64,000 bases of DNA. Origin: Bacteroidota bacterium. Lineage in GTDB: Bacteria > Bacteroidota > Bacteroidia > Bacteroidales > F082. The position numbers and the translations under genes were made by a program. The stretch covers positions 41,478 through 105,477 of the forward strand of contig JAERTD010000032.1 in NCBI GenBank assembly GCA_016845175.1, written 5' to 3'. This document shows, one piece after another, positions 44,694 through 52,315 of the stretch (positions are counted from its first letter, which is position 1; every line of letters begins with the position of its first letter). The notes beneath the pieces are model-generated. The model had not been told where the DNA came from. It made no database searches and worked only from the letters and a program-made list of their open reading frames with translations.

Positions 44694-47018
44694 ATGAATA
44701 GCATATATAAACTGGTACTGGTTACCATCATCATCTTGACAAGTCTTGGCTTTGCCATGGCACAGACTGCAATGGTCAGAGGATTTATTTATGAGGAAGA
44801 ATCAGGAGAACCTGCCATTTTCTCCAATGTTTATTTGCAGGGTACCAACTTTGGCGCCTCCAGTGATGTCAATGGCTACTTTTTGATTTCAAAAGTTCCT
44901 CCGGGAGATTATACACTTATGGCAACCTATTTGGGTTTTGATACCATTGCGGTGCCTATTACATTAGCAGCAGGAGCCATACAGGATAAGAAGTTGTTTC
45001 TGAAAAAGTCATCGGTTCGGCTTGAAACTGTAACGGTAAGTGCTGAAAGAGCTGAAGCAAGAACAGAAACCCGAACTTCAGTTGTGAAAGTTACTTCACG
45101 AGACATTAAAAAAATACCCTCCATTGGTGGTCAGGCTGATATTGCTCAGTACCTGCAGGTTGTACCCGGGGTTGTATTTACTGGAGACCAGGGAGGACAG
45201 TTTTATATCAGAGGTGGTTCACCTATACAGAACAAAGTGATGCTCGACGGTATGATGGTCTACAATCCTTTTCACTCCATTGGATTGTTTTCTGTGTTTG
45301 AAACCGATATGATCCGTAATGCCGATATCTACACTGGCGGCTATAATGCTGAACATGGTGGCAGGATATCATCTGTAATGGATATTACCACCAAAGATGG
45401 TAATAAAAAAAGAATGTCAGGCGTAGTAGGTGCCTCAACATTCGGCGCGAGAGCCATGCTGGAAGGCCCTATTGTTAAACAAAAGTCGGTTGACAAAGGA
45501 AGCTCTTCCTTTATTCTTTCGGTTAAAAACAGCTACCTGGAGCAAAGTTCAAAAATCTTCTATGATTATATTGATGAAGATGGACTACCCTTTAACTTCA
45601 CCGATATTTATGGAAAAGTATCATTAAATGCCGCCAACGGTAGTAAGGTGAGTTTCTTCGGTTTCAATTTCACAGATAAGGTGAACAACTATAAAGCCAT
45701 CTCCGACTTTGGATGGAATTCTTATGGTGGTGGTGCCAATTTCGTGGTTATTCCTGGAAAATCTCCTGTGTTGATTGAAGGTAATTTTGCCTATTCTTTA
45801 TACCACAGTGAAATCAACTCCACCACACTCAGCGATCGCTACAGTGAAATCGGTGGGTTTAACGGAGGCCTGAACTTTACCTATTTCCTGGGTAAGGATG
45901 AGTTAAAATATGGTGTGGAAGTTGAAGGCTATCGCACAGAATATGAGTTTCAGAATTTTATTGGCCGCAAAATTGAACAAACAGAGAATACTACCCAGCT
46001 GGGTTTGTATCTGAAGTATAAAGCCACCATAGGTAAGTTCTTAATTGAACCTGGCTTAAGGGTCCAATGGTATGCTTCTCTGGCAGAAATTCTTCCAGAA
46101 CCCAGATTGGCTGTGAAGTATAACGCTACCGATTGGCTGCGTTTTAAATTTGCCGGTGGATATTATTCTCAAAACTTTATTGCAGCTACCTCCGATCGTG
46201 ATGTGGTGAATCTCTTCTACGGTTTTATCTCTGGACCGGATAACCTGCCAGCCACTTTTGACGGTGAAGAAGTGACCAGTAAACTACAACGGTCACAACA
46301 TGCCATCCTGGGCACTGAAATTGATATCAGCAACTCCATAAGCCTGAATATTGAGGGTTATTATAAAAACTTCCCTCAGCTTACCAATATCAACCGATTT
46401 AAAATTTATGGTGATGATGCACCACCTGGTGCCAGTGATGTGGAAACCAAAGACTTTATTATTGAAAAGGGAAATGCCTACGGTTTCGACCTGGTTGCCA
46501 AGTATGAGCATAAAAAAGTGTATTTCTGGTTTGTCTATTCTTTGGGCTATGTCAACAGATATTATGAAGACACAGAAGGTGAAATCCAGCATTACACGCC
46601 TCACTTCGACAGAAGGCATAATATCAATGTCATCCTATCCTATGTTACCGGACCCAAACGCCAATGGGAGTTTAGTGCCCGGTGGAATTTTGGTACAGGC
46701 TTTCCATTTACACAGGTTCAGGGATTCTATGAGTACCTGACCTTCCCTGGCGGTCTTAATACCGGTTATGAAGATGAGAATGGCCAACTGGGTTTGATTT
46801 ATGGAGAACTCTTTGGAGGCCGACTACCCACCTATCACAGGTTGGATATTGACATGAAAAAGAACTTTTATTTAAGTGCCAAAACTAAAATGGTTCTTAA
46901 TGTTAGTGTAACTAATGTGTACAACCGGGAAAATGTTTTTTACGTCGACCTGGTGACCAATGAGGTTGTATATCAGCTCCCATTCATGCCGAGTGTGGGG
47001 CTCAGTGTATATTTTTAA
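44694..47018 (+). CDS. TonB-dependent receptor with carboxypeptidase-regulatory-like N-terminal domain
   Basis: 774 residues, shorter than the two SusC proteins. Signal peptide about 1-23 (cleaved at AMA-QT). CarboxypepD-reg domain (AMVRGFIYEEESGEPAIFSNVYLQGTNFGASSDVNGYF), then plug: VSAERAEARTETRTSVVKV, IPSIGGQADIAQYLQVVPGVVFTGDQGGQFYIRGGSPIQNKVMLDGMMVYNP and AEHGGRISSVMDITTKDGN. The barrel ends in PSVGLSVYF with the terminal Phe used for outer-membrane insertion. Its partner is not SusD but a peptidase lipoprotein 18 bp downstream, which makes peptide or siderophore-like cargo more likely than glycan (inference). Confidence 0.92.
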   Translation: MNSIYKLVLVTIIILTSLGFAMAQTAMVRGFIYEEESGEPAIFSNVYLQGTNFGASSDVNGYFLISKVPPGDYTLMATYLGFDTIAVPITLAAGAIQDKKLFLKKSSVRLETVTVSAERAEARTETRTSVVKVTSRDIKKIPSIGGQADIAQYLQVVPGVVFTGDQGGQFYIRGGSPIQNKVMLDGMMVYNPFHSIGLFSVFETDMIRNADIYTGGYNAEHGGRISSVMDITTKDGNKKRMSGVVGASTFGARAMLEGPIVKQKSVDKGSSSFILSVKNSYLEQSSKIFYDYIDEDGLPFNFTDIYGKVSLNAANGSKVSFFGFNFTDKVNNYKAISDFGWNSYGGGANFVVIPGKSPVLIEGNFAYSLYHSEINSTTLSDRYSEIGGFNGGLNFTYFLGKDELKYGVEVEGYRTEYEFQNFIGRKIEQTENTTQLGLYLKYKATIGKFLIEPGLRVQWYASLAEILPEPRLAVKYNATDWLRFKFAGGYYSQNFIAATSDRDVVNLFYGFISGPDNLPATFDGEEVTSKLQRSQHAILGTEIDISNSISLNIEGYYKNFPQLTNINRFKIYGDDAPPGASDVETKDFIIEKGNAYGFDLVAKYEHKKVYFWFVYSLGYVNRYYEDTEGEIQHYTPHFDRRHNINVILSYVTGPKRQWEFSARWNFGTGFPFTQVQGFYEYLTFPGGLNTGYEDENGQLGLIYGELFGGRLPTYHRLDIDMKKNFYLSAKTKMVLNVSVTNVYNRENVFYVDLVTNEVVYQLPFMPSVGLSVYF

Positions 47019-47036
47019 TCCTTAAACAATAATCCA

Positions 47037-49175
47037 ATGGTTCATTTAAACTGGAAGCTTGCACGATCTGTGGCATTGCTTGCCTTATCCGTTTTTGTTA
47101 TAGCATGTAATCCCCCTATGGAAAATAAATTGACTCCCCCCGTAGCTAAAAAGGTTAAAAAAGAATTTAACGAGCATAACAACAGCAGAATTGACAATTA
47201 TTACTGGCTCAACGACAGAGAAGATCAGGAAGTGATTGATTATCTGGAAGCTGAAAATGCTTATACTGATGCTGTATTAAAGAAAACCGAAGCCCTACAG
47301 GAAAAGATTTATAATGAAATTGTCGGCAGAATAAAGCAAACTGATATGTCGGTCCCCTATGATTATAAGGGATACGAGTATTATGTGCGTTTTGAAGAAG
47401 GTGGAGAATACCCACTGTATTGTAGGAAGCAATTGCCAGAGAAGAAAACAGAAGAGGTTATGTTGAATGGTAATACCATGGCCGAAGGCTATGCGTTTTT
47501 CCAGATTGGTGGTTGGGAGATCAGTCATAACAACCAATTGCTGGCCTATAGTATCGATACTGTGAGCCGACGCAAATACACCATCCATTTCAAGGATCTG
47601 AAGTCTGGAAAGGTATTGGAAGATAATATTCCAAACACTTCTGGAAATATGGCCTGGGCAAATGATAATAAAACGCTTTATTATGCTACAAGGGATGAAA
47701 CCTTAAGACCTTACCGGATCTATAAACATACCATAGGAAGTCCGGCTAAGGATGATGTATTGGTTTATGAAGAATCGGATGCCACCTTCAGCACCTTCGT
47801 ATATAAAACAGGTTCTGATAAATTTCTTGTGATTGGTTCACACAGTACCCTGAGTAATGAATACCGTATCCTGGATGCTGATAAAAAGGGGAAGAAAGCC
47901 ACATTTAAAGTTTTTCATGAAAGGCAGCCAACACTTGAGTACAGCATTTCTCATCAGGGAGATCGTTTTCTGGTGCTTACCAACGATCAGGCTACCAATT
48001 TCAAATTAATGGAAACTCCTGATGATAAAACAGGAATCGAGAATTGGAAAGAGGTCATAGCCCATCGTGAAGATGTGTTACTGGAAGGTGTAGATGTATT
48101 CGAAGACTTTTATGTACTCTCCGAGCGTAAGGACGGACTCCCACAGCTTCGCATACTCGACCAGCGTTTACAAAAGGATTATCTGCTTCCTTTCGATGAA
48201 GAAGATTACAATGCCTATACCACAGGAAATCATGATTATTCAAGCCGTAACATTCGTTATGCCTTTACCTCATTGAAAACACCAACCACCATTTACGATA
48301 TGGATGTGGCAAGCCAGGAAAAAACTTTTCTGAAAGAGTATGAAGTGTTGGGTGGTTATAATGCAAATGATTATGTAACAGAAAGGCGTTATGCGGAAGC
48401 ACGTGATGGTGTAAAAGTTCCCATTTCCATTGTGTATAAAAAAGGATTCGAAAAAGATGGCAAGCAGCCTCTTTTGCTTTATGCTTATGGGTCCTATGGC
48501 TACAGTATTGGATCCAACTTCCGTTCATCAAGGTTAAGCTTGCTGGACCGCGGATTTGCCCTTGCCATTGCTCACGTGAGGGGAGGACAGGAACTGGGAC
48601 GTCAATGGTATGAAGATGGCAAATTGTTAAAGAAGAAAAATACCTTCTACGACTTCATTGACTGTGGTAAATACCTCATTGAAGAAGGCTATACATCATC
48701 AGAAAGCATGTTTGCTATGGGCGGTAGTGCCGGTGGCCTGCTTGTGGGTGCGGTCATTAATTATGAGCCTCTGTTATTCAAAGGTGCCATTGCTGCCGTT
48801 CCTTTTGTGGATGTGGTAACCACCATGATGGACGAAAGCATCCCCCTCACCACAGGTGAATATGATGAATGGGGAAATCCCAATGACCCTGAATATTACG
48901 ATTATATATTATCCTATTCTCCATACGATCAGGTGGAAGCCAAAGAATACACCAATTTACTGGTAACCACAGGCCTGCACGATAGTCAGGTGCAATATTG
49001 GGAGCCAGCCAAATGGGTGGCTAAACTAAGGGGTATGAAGACAGATGATAATATCCTATTGCTAAAAACCAATATGGATTTTGGTCATGGCGGTGCATCC
49101 GGACGTTTTGAGACCTATAAAGAAACGGCTCTGGAAGATGCTTTTATGTTAATGCTCCTTGGTATTGAGGAATAA
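47037..49175 (+). CDS. Oligopeptidase B-type S9 peptidase, lipoprotein
   Basis: 712 residues. Lipoprotein signal with Cys24 in VFVIACNP. The N-terminal seven-bladed propeller begins VKKEFNEHNNSRIDNYYWLND, the oligopeptidase B start. The C-terminal hydrolase has the nucleophile Ser564 in AMGGSAGGLLVGAV; the acid is in TGLHDSQVQYWEPAKW and the His in FGHGGASGRF. S9 oligopeptidases cut short peptides, this type after basic residues. The membrane anchor is unusual: E. coli oligopeptidase B is cytosolic. The upstream TonB receptor gene is 18 bp away, so the pair may import peptides and cleave them at the periplasm (inference). Confidence 0.92.
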   Translation: MVHLNWKLARSVALLALSVFVIACNPPMENKLTPPVAKKVKKEFNEHNNSRIDNYYWLNDREDQEVIDYLEAENAYTDAVLKKTEALQEKIYNEIVGRIKQTDMSVPYDYKGYEYYVRFEEGGEYPLYCRKQLPEKKTEEVMLNGNTMAEGYAFFQIGGWEISHNNQLLAYSIDTVSRRKYTIHFKDLKSGKVLEDNIPNTSGNMAWANDNKTLYYATRDETLRPYRIYKHTIGSPAKDDVLVYEESDATFSTFVYKTGSDKFLVIGSHSTLSNEYRILDADKKGKKATFKVFHERQPTLEYSISHQGDRFLVLTNDQATNFKLMETPDDKTGIENWKEVIAHREDVLLEGVDVFEDFYVLSERKDGLPQLRILDQRLQKDYLLPFDEEDYNAYTTGNHDYSSRNIRYAFTSLKTPTTIYDMDVASQEKTFLKEYEVLGGYNANDYVTERRYAEARDGVKVPISIVYKKGFEKDGKQPLLLYAYGSYGYSIGSNFRSSRLSLLDRGFALAIAHVRGGQELGRQWYEDGKLLKKKNTFYDFIDCGKYLIEEGYTSSESMFAMGGSAGGLLVGAVINYEPLLFKGAIAAVPFVDVVTTMMDESIPLTTGEYDEWGNPNDPEYYDYILSYSPYDQVEAKEYTNLLVTTGLHDSQVQYWEPAKWVAKLRGMKTDDNILLLKTNMDFGHGGASGRFETYKETALEDAFMLMLLGIEE

Positions 49176-49198
49176 TTATAGCAGGAAAACAACTAGGG

Positions 49199-49567
49199 TT
49201 ACTGTTTAATCAACCATTTGATACGATCGTAGGAAGCGAAATAGTGGAGAACGATTGTTAGTCCAAAAATGATTGCAATTGTTTCCATCTGAAGGTCAAC
49301 CAAGGCCCATACAGCAAAGCCAAATATGGCTAGTTCTATGATAAGTCTTAAGTAACCAGCAACAGCTATCACGGTTTTGCCCGAACGGCTTGGGTCGTTG
49401 GGTACAGCGAATACGCCCCAAACCATGGCAAGAAAGAGGGGTAAAGCAGCTGTGAAGAGGTATTTCTCCCATGTGCTACTAATATGCCACGCCCAGTATG
49501 CCGCCACAGATAAAGCAGCCATTTCAAGAAAAAAACGGAGGAGTAAATTTAAAGGATGAGATCCCAT
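49199..49567 (-). CDS. YrdB-family (DUF2568) membrane protein
   Basis: 122 residues, four membrane segments at about 8-25, 33-53, 68-87 and 92-112. The family pattern is visible: LRFFLEMAALSVAAYWAW at the N-terminus, FLAMVWGVFAVPNDPSRSG in the middle. Function unknown. It converges with the oligopeptidase gene (24-bp gap) and precedes the two-component genes in the minus direction at 46 bp; since the response-regulator gene ends at 49614, it could be read through from that operon. Confidence 0.85.
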   Translation of the reverse strand: MGSHPLNLLLRFFLEMAALSVAAYWAWHISSTWEKYLFTAALPLFLAMVWGVFAVPNDPSRSGKTVIAVAGYLRLIIELAIFGFAVWALVDLQMETIAIIFGLTIVLHYFASYDRIKWLIKQ

Positions 49568-49613
49568 GAGTGTATAATAGTGTGGCTTTGGTAGTGATGC
49601 TCTGAGCCTGGAC

Positions 49614-50330
49614 TTAGTCTTCTTTCACTTCCAGCTTAAAACCGATCCCGTGTACATTGTTGATTTGAATATTTTCATCAGCTTTAAGGTATTTCCTTAG
49701 TTTGGTGATGAATACGTCCATGCTTCTGCCAATGAAGTAATCGTTTTCTCCCCATACTTTTTCAAGGGCTACTTCTCGTGGTAAAAGGTTGTTTTTATTA
49801 TGACAGAGTAATTTCAACAGGCTGGCCTCTTTACGCGTAAGTCGTCTCTCAGATCCAAAACCACTCAGCAGCAAATTGGTACTGTCAAAATGAAATTGCC
49901 CCAACTGGAAAGTTTCCACTTTAACTGAAGTATCAGGTTCCTGTTGCAGCATGCATCTTTTGAGGATTGCAGTAATTCTCAGGCGTAATTCTTCGGTGCT
50001 GAAAGGTTTGGTAATATAGTCGTCACAGCCATGCTGAAAGCCTTTTATTCGGTCTTCTTTCAGGTTTTTTGCGGTGAGGAAGATGATGGGTATTTTATCG
50101 TTTGTCTCTCTGATCTCTGAGGCCAGTGTAAAACCATCCTTTTTCGGCATCATGATATCAAGGATGACCAAATTATAAGAATTGGCATTAAAAAATTTCA
50201 ATCCTTCATCACCATCTTTCGCATGATCAATCTGGTAGCCAATCATCTCAAGGTAGTCCTGTAGAATCATGCTCAAGTTGGGATCATCCTCAACAAAAAG
50301 AATCCGGATGTTACTTTCTTCAACAGTCAT
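49614..50330 (-). CDS. OmpR-family response regulator (RprY-like)
   Basis: 238 residues. Receiver domain about 8-125 with acidic pocket FVEDDPN, phosphoacceptor Asp58 in NLVILDIMMPKKDG, switch Thr86 and Lys88 in IIFLTAKN. Winged-helix DNA-binding domain from about 140: LTRKEASLLKLLCHNKNNLLPREVALEKVWG, RSMDVFITKLRKYLKAD and INNVHGIGFKLEV. This arrangement and the resemblance to the Bacteroides RprXY pair make it a DNA-binding regulator of the OmpR/PhoB class, which recognises direct repeats spaced one helical turn apart. Such repeats (TTAACA, 10-11 bp) lie upstream of its kinase gene. It follows the kinase by 74 bp. Confidence 0.95.
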   Translation of the reverse strand: MTVEESNIRILFVEDDPNLSMILQDYLEMIGYQIDHAKDGDEGLKFFNANSYNLVILDIMMPKKDGFTLASEIRETNDKIPIIFLTAKNLKEDRIKGFQHGCDDYITKPFSTEELRLRITAILKRCMLQQEPDTSVKVETFQLGQFHFDSTNLLLSGFGSERRLTRKEASLLKLLCHNKNNLLPREVALEKVWGENDYFIGRSMDVFITKLRKYLKADENIQINNVHGIGFKLEVKED

Positions 50331-50404
50331 TTCGAGTTCGTTTTTTACAATTATTGCAGCAGTGATACAGTATTTAGACGCATAACAAATGTAAACCTTT
50401 CAGC

Positions 50405-51682
50405 TTATTTGAGGTTTTGATTGATTATGAGCTCGAAGGTGCTGCCTTTACCGAGTTCGCTTTTAAGCAGAATTTGACCATCGTGTAAGTCCATGATGGC
50501 TTTTACATAATATAAGCCCAGTCCGAATCCCCTGACTTCATGTAGGTTTCCGGTGGGAACCCTAAACAGGTTTTTAAATACATCTTTTTGATGTTCGTAA
50601 CTTATCCCGATACCATTATCCTTGAAGATAATATGCAGACCTTTTTTCGTATTCCGGGTACTGACACTGATCTGTGGGTTTTCAGGTGAATATTTTATGG
50701 CATTATCTAGAAGGTTGTAAAATACATTTACCATATGAACCTTATCCACATAAGCCATCACCTGTCTGGCTGAAAAGTCAGAAACAAAACTGATCTTACT
50801 ATCCTTGATCCTCAAATCCATGGTTTCTATAACCTGCATCAAGAGTTCATGCACATTACTCTTCTTTCTCTTTAGCTTTAACTGTCCATCTTCGAGTACA
50901 GCAATTTGGAGCACCTGTTCCACCTGGCTTTGCAAACGGTGACTTTCGTCCAATACCACCTCTGCATATTTTTTCACCCTTCCCGGGTTATCCATTACTT
51001 CACTCCTGAGAAGCATTTCTGCCGCCAGAGATGAGGTGGCAATGGGCGTTTTCAACTCATGAGTCATATTGTTGACAAAATCATTTTTCATTTCAGATAG
51101 CTTCTTTTGCTTTAGGAATGAAAATATGGTATACCCAAAACCAAATACCAGCACGATCAAAAAGATGATGGATATCAACAGCCAGCCTCCCATTTGCCGG
51201 ATAAAGATCCCGGTTTTATTTGGGAAGTAGATACAGAAGAAATAATCTCCAGGTTTGTACAGGCTATTCAATGAGAATTGATAGGGTGAGTCAATGAGCT
51301 GGGCCTCATAGCTGACATAATTACCAGCTACAAAACGATTATTATTACGGTTGTAAATAGCATAGTTGTAATTTCTACCAAGTGCCATACAACTCATTTC
51401 CTCATTTAGGAGGGAATCCAGTAAACGAGGTTCTACAAAGTCAGTGACGTCCAATTTATCTTTTCTGCAGCTGAGTACTTTGATATGTTCTTTGAAAAGA
51501 CTGTCCGACTTTCTTTCCAACAACTGATTCATCACACTTTTCATGGCAATGCGGACCCTATTATCGAATTGTGTCTTTTTAAGATCAATGGCATTATTCA
51601 CCCAATACAACTGGGTGAGCACTATACCCATCAATGAGATGGAAGTGATGATAACAATAATAAGGATGGTTTTCTTCTGCAT
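50405..51682 (-). CDS. Sensor histidine kinase (RprX-like)
   Basis: 425 residues. Two membrane segments (about 6-26 and 165-190) enclose a periplasmic sensor of about 140 residues with paired Cys (SCRKD, EEMSCMA). H-box FVNNMTHELKTPIATSSLAAEML puts the phosphorylated His at 208; N-box MVNVFYNLLDNAIKYSPENP; G-boxes FKDNGIGISYEHQ and GFGLGLYYVKAIMDLH. The gene precedes the response regulator in the same operon. Its -7 element TAGTTTTG at 51699-51706 lies at one end of the divergent control region shared with a small Lys/Cys-rich secreted protein, the likely target of the system (inference). Confidence 0.94.
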   Translation of the reverse strand: MQKKTILIIVIITSISLMGIVLTQLYWVNNAIDLKKTQFDNRVRIAMKSVMNQLLERKSDSLFKEHIKVLSCRKDKLDVTDFVEPRLLDSLLNEEMSCMALGRNYNYAIYNRNNNRFVAGNYVSYEAQLIDSPYQFSLNSLYKPGDYFFCIYFPNKTGIFIRQMGGWLLISIIFLIVLVFGFGYTIFSFLKQKKLSEMKNDFVNNMTHELKTPIATSSLAAEMLLRSEVMDNPGRVKKYAEVVLDESHRLQSQVEQVLQIAVLEDGQLKLKRKKSNVHELLMQVIETMDLRIKDSKISFVSDFSARQVMAYVDKVHMVNVFYNLLDNAIKYSPENPQISVSTRNTKKGLHIIFKDNGIGISYEHQKDVFKNLFRVPTGNLHEVRGFGLGLYYVKAIMDLHDGQILLKSELGKGSTFELIINQNLK

Positions 51683-51698
51683 TGCCTGAAATCTTGGT

Positions 51699-51706
51699 CA
51701 AAACTA
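51699..51706 (-). promoter_or_regulatory. -7 element of the histidine-kinase operon
   Basis: TAGTTTTG on the minus strand, an exact match, within TCCACTAGTTTTG (51711-51699). The identical 13-mer occurs in opposite orientation at 51788-51800. Confidence 0.65.
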
Positions 51707-51733
51707 GTGGATGTGAGGCGGATTCATGCTCTG

Positions 51734-51771
51734 TTAACAAATAATTAACAGTTTTTAACAGCGGGTTAACA
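51734..51771. promoter_or_regulatory. Four helically phased TTAACA repeats: candidate response-regulator operator
   Basis: TTAACA starts at 51734, 51745, 51755 and 51766 (periods 11, 10, 11 bp), so all copies lie on the same face of the helix. This is the expected site layout for OmpR/PhoB-class regulators. The last repeat overlaps the position where the -33 element of the plus promoter (51793-51800) should be, while the plus promoter lacks a consensus -33; both facts fit an activator site. Confidence 0.75.
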
Positions 51772-51792
51772 GGCTTTATTTGGCAGGTCCAC

Positions 51793-51800
51793 TAGTTTTG
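51793..51800 (+). promoter_or_regulatory. -7 element of the Lys/Cys-rich small protein gene
   Basis: TAGTTTTG, an exact match within TCCACTAGTTTTG at 51788-51800; leader of about 35 nt to the ATG. There is no -33 consensus at the right spacing. Confidence 0.65.
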
Positions 51801-51838
51801 TAGGAGCAAATTTATAAAACCTTAAAAATAAAATCGAA

Positions 51839-52090
51839 ATGAAAATTAAAGTATTAGCCCTTTGCCTAAGCATGTTATTCTTCGGAAGCATTGCAACTTC
51901 AGCTGTTGCTGCAGTAGTTGACACCAACGTTGATATTGTAGTTGTTGATGACGACAAAAAGAAAAAAGCAACTAAAAAAGACGGCAAAACAGAAAAAAGT
52001 GCAGCTAAAGAATGTGCAACCAAAAAGTCTTGCTGCAAAAGCTCCAAGTATGAAAAATCTTGCAAAGATAAAGGCGGAGACAAGAAATAG
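51839..52090 (+). CDS. Small secreted Lys- and Cys-rich protein, likely two-component target
   Basis: 83 residues. Signal peptide MKIKVLALCLSMLFFGSIATSAVAA (cleaved near 25). The mature part is VVDTNVDIVVVDDDKKKK, then a Lys-rich tail in which four Cys are grouped as CATKKSCC and C (KEC...KSCCK...KSC), about one third Lys. It fits metal binding or electrostatic coating of the envelope, but no family is known to me. It is divergently transcribed from the kinase-regulator operon, next to the phased TTAACA repeats, and ends in a strong terminator 25 bp later. It is a real gene by its signal peptide, promoter and terminator. Confidence 0.78.
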   Translation: MKIKVLALCLSMLFFGSIATSAVAAVVDTNVDIVVVDDDKKKKATKKDGKTEKSAAKECATKKSCCKSSKYEKSCKDKGGDKK

Positions 52091-52115
52091 CTTTTTCATT
52101 AATTAATTTGGTTTG

Positions 52116-52147
52116 AGTCTTCCCGTTCTACGGGGAGACTTTTTTTT
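52116..52147 (+). terminator. Intrinsic terminator of the small Lys/Cys-rich gene
   Basis: AGTCTTCCCGT / ACGGGGAGACT, 11 bp with one G-T pair, loop TCT, then seven T. Confidence 0.93.
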
Positions 52148-52315
52148 GCTTTTTAGTTTGGATTGCAATGTTAAAAGAACCCTTACGGATCATCCTAAAA
52201 TACTATGACGCAAAGTTGTGCAAAGAAGATGCAGAAAGTTGCGATGGGGATCAAAAAGAGTTTAATAGTCGCTTTTATTAATGGTTGATTAAAAACCAAA
52301 AGCAATAAAATAGGT

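Noticed and set aside
51766..52083. A 105-codon minus ORF antisense to the Lys/Cys-rich small gene
   Set aside because: The hydrophobic Phe/Leu sequence is what Lys codons give on the other strand; the plus gene has signal peptide, promoter and terminator.
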